Positions 1 to 64,000 of a DNA stretch of 64,000 bases are shown one piece after another (positions within the stretch are counted from its first letter, which is position 1; each line of letters begins with the position of its first letter). The position numbers were made by a program, and so were the translations under genes. The notes under the pieces are model-generated. The model was not told the DNA's origin, did no database searches, and worked only from the letters and a program-made list of their open reading frames with translations. Source of the DNA: Perognathus longimembris pacificus. Lineage: Eukaryota; Chordata; Mammalia; Rodentia; Heteromyidae. The stretch spans positions 52,911,934 to 52,975,933 of the forward strand of contig NC_063169.1 in NCBI RefSeq assembly GCF_023159225.1. The letters run 5' to 3'.

Positions 1-107
1 CTGACATGCTGAATTGAAATCCCTTTGTACAATTACTTAAAAATATTTAAAAAATGGAAAGTAAAACAGCTCACAATGTTTCCTAAATAACTGACCAAAT
101 CTTGTTG

Positions 108-238
108 TGGAGTGCTAATGTGTGTTGTTGTTTTTTTTAATCTTTTCTTTTTTGGTACTGGGGATTGAATCCAGGATGTTGCACTTGCTAGGCAAGCACT
201 CTGCCACTGAACTACATCTCAGCCCTGGAGTTCTAATG
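108..238 (-). mobile_element. ID-like monomeric SINE
   Basis: Element about 131-225, minus strand (GGTACTGGGGATTGAATCC, GGCAAGCACTCTGCCAC). Flanked by TGGAGTGCTAATGT and TGGAGTTCTAATGT, a duplication with one mismatch. Confidence 0.85.
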
Positions 239-914
239 TTAAGAAGGAGAAAAGTCTGGGAGGCAAGGAGTGAAGCATCCCAGCTGGATATGGAGTTTGA
301 GAAATCTCTTATCTATCCCACTTTATTTCTATGACACATTTTTTATGCTGTACTTTCAGAATTTATCACACTGGCTTACCTAGATACTTATTTTTCTCAC
401 AATATGAACATAAGGTCCTGAAGACAGAGACTGTAAGGTTTATGTCATATCCTTCAGATGACCTATGACAAAGTAACCAATTAAAATAATCTTAGAAAAA
501 AATGAGGCAATATTCTAGAATTTGGGAGAAATACAAACTAAATAAAAAGATTTACTTTTCTAGCAGTCATTATAACCTAGACCTTACCTTGAACAAATAA
601 TGTCAGTATGGCAGAATATAAGCCACACTACAGCATTGTGCCTCCCAGAATGTAAGCCCATTTACAGATAACCAATATGAACAGAAAAATTAGCTCTGGT
701 GCTAACACAGTTGTGGGCTTATACTTAGTAAATTTGTAAACATATTTCCCTGTAGTTTACAAAGGCAAACATCATATAGCCTGCACATTATTACTCTATT
801 TACATTATTTTATTTTTTCAGGCCTGTGTTTGACAAATCAAACAGACTTGTGCAATCATGAACAGTTATGTGCCCACTTTTATTTAAACAATACCTAAAA
901 ATCTTAGAATTTGT

Positions 915-1145
915 ACTGGGTGCCTGCAGCTCATATCTATAACCCTAAACTACTCAAGAGACTGAGATCTGAGGATCACAGTTGAAAGCTAGCTTTTACA
1001 GGAAGATAAATACAGGAGGGTCTTATTTCCAATTAACTAGCAACTAGAACAGGAGGCATGACTCAAGTAGTAGAGTGCTAACTGTGAGAACATGAGGCCC
1101 TGAGTTCAAGCCCCAGTACTGGTCAATAAATAAATAAATAAATAA
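915..1145 (+). mobile_element. Composite SINE family II (B1-like head plus shared right module)
   Basis: Diverged copy: a 7SL/B1-like head (CTATAACCCTAAACTACTCA, GAGACTGAGATCTGAGGATC) followed by the ID-like module (CATGACTCAAGTAGTAGAGTG, GCCCTGAGTTCAAGCCCC) and an (AAAT)n tail. Confidence 0.85.
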
Positions 1146-2429
1146 CACCACAAACCCAAATCTTAGAATTTTAAAGACAGAGACAACAAATTCCTTATCT
1201 GCCTATAGACATGAGAAAAAACTCAACCCTGGAGAAACTGCCCAAGACCTTGTAGTTTATTCAAAAATGGGGTAATATCTAAAATTAAGTCTACCTAGTT
1301 TCCAGTGCAGAATCTCTTCCCAAGACTGACATTTTGATGAATAAAATGAATTAGTGTAACCATTTTGTAAGTGACTAGATATTCTGCTTTTACAATTTTT
1401 CTATATATTTATGTTTCAATCAATTTTCTAGGAAGCATCTGACTTACATGGTACCAGACATATTAGAAACCAAAATGAATTCATGTAAAGCCATGTCACC
1501 ATTGTCATACAGCTTAATGGTACATGCTCTGAGACCATGTGCATGGGAATAGATAGAGCCTGTACGGCTAGGAAAGCAGAAGGAAACTGAAGCCACTCCA
1601 TATGTACTTATAAGGTTAGTAAGGCTTGCTGTTATCATATCCAGCTGTCCTTCTCTTCTCCATCTTTATTTTTTATCTGTTTCAGGGATGATGAATTCTC
1701 ATTTCAAAGACTTGTCTATATGTCCCTCTTACTCTTTTGCTTAACAAAAAAGTGAAAGCATTTTACATTTATTCTATGCAACTTGTTAGCTTACAAACAC
1801 ATAAGACACCATTGAAATATATTTTAAACAAAAACATTTAATTTGTAGGATTTTTGTCCAGAAATGTGGAATGAAAAGTTTGTTCACAGAAAAATCCTGA
1901 AATCATAAGAAAAATGAAAAGAATAGGGTGATGAAGAGGGGCTCTTTCCATTCTTGTCATTAAAAGAACAAGGTTTAAAGGCAAACCAGATACCTCTTTA
2001 GCATGCAAAGAGGAAAAGTATAAAGAGGTATAATGATGAATAGCACTCTGTGCTGACTTCTAGCAGATATCTAGAATATGCTAAATTAACATTTTTAAGG
2101 TTTAAGATAACTTAATTTGATATGAACCAAAGTATTTTCACACCTAGCTTCACATTTTTATCACGTTTACACTGTGTATGTCATATTCACATAGTGTCTC
2201 CCAATACTTACAAAGTATTTTAATGATATATTATTTGAATTCTGACAATATATATTTTTTCCAGTTTTGAAATGAACTGTCTAAGGTGTGCAAACATAAT
2301 GATTTCTGATTCCAAATAAATTCTAAATACTATCAAAATGGAAAAATAGCATTGTTTTGAATTCCTATGTAAATTATGTTTCCAAGCTCAAATTCCTCAT
2401 AATCTATTGTTACAAAGTTGTTGTTTTGA

Positions 2430-2510
2430 GACTTGAAGGTATGACTGAAATGGTAGAGCATCTGCCTAGCAAATTCAAGGCCCTGAGTTCAAACAACAGC
2501 ACCAAAAATG
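2430..2510 (+). mobile_element. ID-like monomeric SINE
   Basis: Short plus-strand unit GAAATGGTAGAGCATCTGCC to GGCCCTGAGTTCAAAC, a single tRNA-like module. Confidence 0.8.
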
Positions 2511-2932
2511 TTCTGTAATTTCCAACTGTCCTGCTTTACTTAAAGAATTCAGTAATAGGTAAAACAGTGCCAAATACAAATACAGCTAATGAACAGAAAA
2601 ATCTATTTTTAAATACAAAAAGAAACATTTCTTTATCCAACTGGGTGACTGAGTTACATTTGCTATTATTATATATATTTAAATGTTATAGGTCTTTCAA
2701 ATTTTGAATTATCTGTTTTATACAGCACATTTACAAAGTACTTACTAAATTTACTAAATCTCAATTTACTTCAGAAATAACTGCTGTGAGTTCAAGAAAA
2801 AGAGATGATAAAATAGAATTTAAGTGTAAAAACTGACCATTACAATGTTCCACATTTTATTTCTAAAGAGAAACAGATGTTCATAAAACAGCATTTGAAT
2901 ACTTTAAAATATAATCAAGGAAAAGGGCTCAC

Positions 2933-59635
<56,703 letters not shown>

Positions 59636-59885
59636 CTAGGAAAAGAAGACACAGTAACAAAAGTTCAGTGAGACACACTTTAAATGTATAAAGACAAAAA
59701 CAACAGTTGCTGATTAATATTGAAAAAAATTATTTGCTGGTTTTTTCTTTCTTGGACAGAATGATGCTGTTCCAGAGCATGTGATGATGACTCACTGGTT
59801 TACATTACCAGAATTAGATTGAGAATCTCCAAAAAGTAACTTCAGGCTAAATAAATGACTTAACTAGCGTGGAAAAAGTACTTAA

Positions 59886-60185
59886 GAGCTAGGTAACAGT
59901 GGCTCATGACTACAATCCTAGCTACTTGGAAGGATCCAGGTTCCAGAAGAGTCCAGGTAGAAGTCTGTGAGAATTCATCTCTAGTTGAAAAAGTAATATG
60001 TAGTGACATACATTTGTCATCTCATCTCTACTAGAAAGCTTAAAATAGGAGGATTACAGTTCTGGCGCACACCTGGGCAGGAATAAAAAATAATCAGTGC
60101 TTAAAGGCTGCAGGCATGACCCAGCAGATCATCTGCCTAGTAGCATGAGTCTCTGAATTCAAATCCCAGTACTGCCAAGAATTAA
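59886..60185 (+). mobile_element. B1-like remnant and ID-like unit
   Basis: A B1-like head at 59886-59995 (CAATCCTAGCTACTTGGAAGG) and an ID-like unit at 60100-60180 (TCTCTGAATTCAAATCCCAG), both diverged, in the intron just upstream of w1. Confidence 0.7.
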
Positions 60186-60591
60186 AAGAGTAATTAAGGA
60201 TTTTTAAGAAGTAATTTAATTACCCAAATCTTGAATGCCCTTTTCCTCATTAGCAGAATAATCCTAGCTGTAATTTAATTAAGAGACTTTGAAAAACTGC
60301 TGAGTCACTGAGGGTAAAACATTTCAAGTTCTCAAATAGAAAATATACAAGGGTTCTTTTTCTTTTTCCAAAATTCTGAAACCAAGTCTACAGCCTTACA
60401 ATTACTCTGCAATTAGCTTGTCTATCAGTAAAATCTTGTTTACCCAAATGATAATCTAGGCACACAGCCAGCTATACTTCTTTCCCTAATCAAAATTATT
60501 TTAAATGAGAGATATTTTAACAGAAAAACATCAGTAAGAGGCTGAAAAAAAATCACAAAGGAATGTTATCAATTGGAAAGTAAGTAGTTAG

Positions 60592-60890
60592 AGGATTTAA
60601 ACAGACAAAATCAAAGATATTAAGAAATTAAGGGGCTGGGAATATGGCCTAAGTGGCAAGAGTGCTTGCCTCCTACACATGAAGCTCTCGGTTCGATTCC
60701 CCAGCACCACATATATGGAAAACGGCCAGAAGGGGCGCTGTGGCTCAGGTGGCAGAGTGCTAGCCTTGAGCGGGAAGAAGCCAGGGATGGTGCTCAGGCC
60801 CTGAGTCCAAGGCCCAGGACTGGCCACAAAAAAAAAAAAAAAAAGAAATTAAGGATTTAAACATACAATATCAAAGATATTAAGAGATTA
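60592..60890 (+). repeat. Direct repeat of about 39 bp around a SINE
   Basis: AGGATTTAAACAGACAAAAT...AAAGATATTAAGAAATTA at 60592-60632 recurs as AGGATTTAAACATACAATAT...AAAGATATTAAGAGATTA at 60852-60890, with four or so mismatches. The SINE lies exactly between. Confidence 0.85.
60631..60844 (+). mobile_element. SINE family I inside a local duplication
   Basis: Plus-strand copy with an 18-A tail. AAGAAATTAAGG flanks it at 60622-60633 and 60843-60854, and both flanks continue into a longer direct repeat. The right module has GAGCGGGAAGAAGCC. Confidence 0.93.
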
Positions 60891-61002
60891 TCAAGTGGCA
60901 CACACATGCCTAATCACAGCACTTGGGATTGGAAGACAGGAGGATTTGAAGTTTTAGCCTAGCCTGAGCTACATGATGAAATTCTAAAACACCAAAAAAG
61001 AA
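60888..61002 (+). mobile_element. B1-like SINE
   Basis: CATGCCTAATCACAGCACTTGG and CCTAGCCTGAGCTACATG; a single B1-type unit without the shared right module. Confidence 0.72.
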
Positions 61003-61267
61003 AAATACTGTAATGGAGAGAAAACAAAAAACAAAATGACAGACCCCAAGGGAAGTAAGACAGTTAGTTCTCCATAAAGATCAGTCTATAAGTGATAGAA
61101 AACTTTGACGGAAATAAACTTCACAGAAACATTGTAAAACAGAATGGTCAAAAGCCAAAGTTCTCTAAGATAAAAGTAAAAAAAAAATCAAGATAAATTC
61201 TCCTAGGTATGAGTGAAATTATCAAAGAATGCTAAAGTTTAATTATTAAAATTCCTCTTTAAAAGCA

Positions 61268-61480
61268 GTTAACTACTCAGGAGGCTGAGATCTGAGGATT
61301 GTGGTTCCCAGGCAGCCCCAGCAGGAAAAGTCTGTGAGATTCTTGCTTCCAACAAACCACCAAAAATCCAGAAGTGGAAGTGTGGCTCAAGTGGTAAAGT
61401 GCCAGCCTTGAACAAAAAGAAGCTCAGGGACAGCCTGCAAGCCCTTAGCTCAAGACACACACACACACATACACTCATAC
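61268..61480 (+). mobile_element. Partial composite SINE family II
   Basis: Plus-strand copy missing its first bases: CTACTCAGGAGGCTGAGATC, then TGTGGCTCAAGTGGTAAAGTG, ending in a short (CA)n. Confidence 0.88.
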
Positions 61481-61884
61481 AAAGCAGTGAAAAATAGGTA
61501 GTACAGTTAAAGGAGATAGAAAAACATTGAAAGAACTAGTATCTCATATATAGCCAATATTTTAACATATTCAGGACATTACTTTGCTCGCTTAAAATTT
61601 CCAACCTGCATCTCAACTTTAAAGGTAAATTATAGAGCCACATTTTCTGAAAAATCTTCCCAATTAAATCTAATAAAAATAGCTTCTCTTTAATTAGGTA
61701 AACTTATTTTACCACTTTTTTAGAAGAAGCATATGCTTAATTTGAAATAGTTACAAAAGAATTAGCAAAAATCAACACACAAAGAAAAACAACGAATCAA
61801 CTTATCTTTTACTTATGTCTAGATTCTATTTTGCCCTACCGATATATATACCTATCTTAAGACAACATGTTGTCTTCATTAAAA

Positions 61885-62990
61885 TAGCTTTACTATGAGT
61901 CTTGAATCAATTGAGTAATTCCTTTTCTTTTGGTCTTTTAGTTGCATATCCAAATAAATTTTGTAAATAAGTTTCTAAAGGCCAAATTGCTGTCAAGTTT
62001 GGGTAGAACCAAATGAATAGAACTTTTAGAGATATACATTTATCAATATTGATTCTTCCAAACTACAGAGAAACCTAGTTACTAAATCTTTATTTTCAGC
62101 ACTTTGGAAGTTTTTAGTATATAGATGTTATACATTATATAATACATTTATGCTTGGCTGCTATATTTTTTGTCACTGTTAAATGACTTAAAAATTCTAA
62201 TTTTATAGCATTCGTTACTAGTAAATGTATTATTGCATTGGTCAGGGTCTACAATGCAATTGTACACGTACACCGCTAACATGCTTAAGGCATATGTAAT
62301 TCATTATTTGCCATTAAATATGAAACTAGCTGTGGGACTTTAGAAGCCTGTATTGAAGAGGTTTCTTCCTATCCTTATAAGAAATTTCAAGAAAGAACAT
62401 TTCCAAGCCTCACCTTTCCCCTTTTCTGCATTTGGGATGATCATGTAGCTTTCTTATTTAATATTTTGATATGATAAATTACATTGAGTAATGTTTTCAA
62501 TGCCAAAATAACAATGTATACCTGAGATAATTACTATTAGGTTTGTTTCCTAATATCTTACTGGAGCGTTTTGAATTTATCTTCCATGGGTATTGCTTGA
62601 CAGTTTTCTTGTAATATCTTGTCTGGTTTGGGTATCAGAGTAATGATTAACCATAAAAAAAAAAAACAACAACAAAGGAATAGAGAGACATCTTCTCTTA
62701 TTGAACGGTCCATAAAAGTTTGCATATAAATGGTTCTTCCTCTACTGTTTGGTGCAATTTGCTAGTGATAGCTTTTGGGACTAGTTTTCTCTGTGAGGTT
62801 TCTAAGAACAGATTCAATTTTTTTTAAGTACACAATATTCAAGTTCTACTTCTTTTTGATTGAGCTTTGGAAGTTTGTGCCTTTCATGTAATTTATGCAC
62901 TTAATCTCAGCTTCTAAATTTGTTATGGTGAAGTAATTCATAATATTCCTTATCTTCTTAAAATTTAGATTATATTTTTATTATCAGTAA
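61885..62990 (-). mobile_element. Ancient LINE-1 ORF2 fragment
   Basis: On the minus strand. The plus strand shows typical reversed L1 ORF2 phrases: ATCAATATTGATTCTTCCAA (62042), TTTTCAGCACTTTGGAAG (62094), TTGTCTGGTTTGGGTATCAG (62619) and AGCTTTGGAAGTTTGTGCC (62864). Old and without an ORF, in the intron upstream of w1. Confidence 0.78.
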
Positions 62991-63003
62991 GTAGTTGTAT
63001 AAA

Positions 63004-63220
63004 GAGTTACCATTCAACAAATGAGCTTATACAGTGCATCTAGATCAATGTCACTTTCATCTTCTCCCCAATCCCTCCCAAACCAACCACTCCCTTTCAT
63101 TCATATCATAGGATAGGCACTGAATTTTATAATTGCATTTTTCTCATCTTGTCTTCTTTGTCTATCTCCCTTCCCTGACCCCCTACCTTTCAAATACCAG
63201 TTTTCTGGTAGTCATTTTGT
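63004..63220 (-). mobile_element. L1-type 3'-end fragment, second variant
   Basis: Reversed: TTGTATAAAGAGTTACCATT, CATCTAGATCAATGTCAC and a CCCCAATCCCTCCC tract, matching the order seen at 30190-30360. Confidence 0.6.
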
Positions 63221-63674
63221 TAGACTATGAGTTTTTGTAAGGAACTATACTGTTTGAATTATCTTCTGAAAATACCACATTACAGTTAATACATTTGTGT
63301 GTACTTTCATACCTTACTATCTTTTTAAAGTCTGTATTATCTGCAGGGAATATTCTAAGTTTCCAAATATTGGTAACATATCTTCTATGCTTTTCTCGTG
63401 ATCAGTCTGGTTAGATGTGTATAAGAGTAACTTGGAGGACTTGATTGCTTAAACATTTTATGGGACCAGACATTGGCAGGCTTCTGCAAAATGAAGCCCT
63501 TGGAATGTTATATTTGCTAAGAAATTTTTATGGCTAACGCCTTGGGCCACACTAGTTTTACCAAAAAGTTAATATCAACAATATGATTTATGGTGGACAT
63601 CTGATTTGGGATTGGGGGTCTACAATCAGAGTAGCTAAGTCACACCTCTACCCATTTTTCACTGGTTGTTTTTA

Positions 63675-63990
63675 GGACATAGTCTTGCTTCCTGTCTCAG
63701 AACTTGCCTGAGCTGCCATGGTTCTATTTTAGGCTCTAGTTGTTGCTGGGATCATAGGCACATAACAATGGTGTGAGATGAGTCTCTCAAGCTTTCCTAC
63801 CCAGGCTGGCTGGTACTGTGGATCATCCTTTTCAGTTTCCCAGTATTCCATGTAGCTTGAAATGACTGGTGTGTGCCGCTGGTCTCAGGTACAAATTGAA
63901 AAAGGGTCTCTTGAACTTTTCTGGCTGGTCTCAAAGCTTAATCCTCCTCTTCTCTGCTGTCCAAATGACTAGGATTACAGAGGTAAGCCT
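63675..63990 (-). mobile_element. Degenerate composite/B1-like SINEs at the right edge
   Basis: Two overlapping B1-like pieces on the minus strand (CTACCCAGGCTGGCTGG; GACTAGGATTACAGAGG). Too diverged to set exact limits. Confidence 0.6.
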
Positions 63991-64000
63991 GGTTTTGTCT

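Larger units (their letters stand above)
1..2932. other. Intron downstream of w17 (3' part of Ahi1 continues off the left edge)
   Basis: Holds an L1-type end at 1-55 and the SINEs listed. I searched for the SH3 exon (expected near VVALYDYTA) and did not find it. The remaining DNA (239-914, 1146-2429, 2511-2932) shows nothing I can identify. Confidence 0.7.
59636..64000. other. Intron upstream of w1 (5' part of Ahi1 continues off the right edge)
   Basis: Holds B1/ID-like units, the SINE within the 39-bp direct repeat, a family II SINE, an old minus-strand L1 and an L1-type end. No exon for the jouberin N-terminus is seen. The stretch 63221-63674 shows nothing recognisable. Confidence 0.7.

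Noticed and set aside
1444..1638. 64-codon minus-strand ORF considered as an Ahi1 exon
   Set aside because: The peptide does not resemble any part of AHI1 and lacks a matching acceptor/donor phase.
1..2932. SH3-domain exon of Ahi1
   Set aside because: Searched on the minus strand for the conserved ALYDYTA and WWYGS coding sequence and found neither; the exon must lie before position 1.
59636..64000. N-terminal coding exon of Ahi1
   Set aside because: No sequence encoding a phase-0 exon resembling the human N-terminus (Lys-rich EKKKLKKKL) was seen; it must lie beyond 64000 or be absent.

Overview
This window is mammalian nuclear DNA, almost certainly from a rodent: AT-rich introns, short exons with GT-AG borders, LINE-1 and dense tRNA-derived (ID-like) SINEs. 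The young SINE is a head-to-tail chimera of ID-like units, as I recall from geomyoid rodents (kangaroo rats, pocket mice, gophers). That lineage is an inference from the SINEs only.

The window holds one host gene, Ahi1 (jouberin, the Joubert syndrome type 3 gene), on the minus strand and incomplete at both ends. Seventeen consecutive coding exons lie between 59635 (5'-most) and 2933 (3'-most). All have AG acceptors and GT donors, their phases agree, and they join to 2902 nt (967 codons plus one base) without an internal stop. They encode the lysine-rich coiled-coil N-terminal part, a beta-rich middle region, the WD40 propeller and the linker before the SH3 domain. The first coding exon(s) lie beyond the right edge, and the SH3 and C-terminal exons beyond the left edge. 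I number exons w1 to w17 in transcription order.

The introns are filled with mobile elements. The largest is a full-length-sized LINE-1 (48389-55456, plus strand, antisense to Ahi1) with a GC-rich 5'UTR, ORF1, ORF2 and 3'UTR; both ORFs are frameshifted. An RPS25 processed pseudogene (46095-46470) lies in the Ahi1 sense orientation. About twelve copies of a tRNA-derived chimeric SINE, many with perfect target-site duplications, and about sixteen copies of an older 7SL/B1-like chimeric SINE share one right-hand module. Relics include two old L1 fragments, two MaLR LTRs, a MER5A-like DNA transposon and MIR/L2 pieces. Several short 3' ends belong to an L1-like family.

The most striking local architecture is exon w3 (48102-48321). 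A SINE plus L1-end insertion duplicated its 5' splice site on one side. On the other side the full-length L1 begins 67 nt from the exon and leaves intact only the branch point and pyrimidine tract. No prokaryotic features, CRISPR arrays, tRNA or rRNA genes, or second protein-coding host gene were found.
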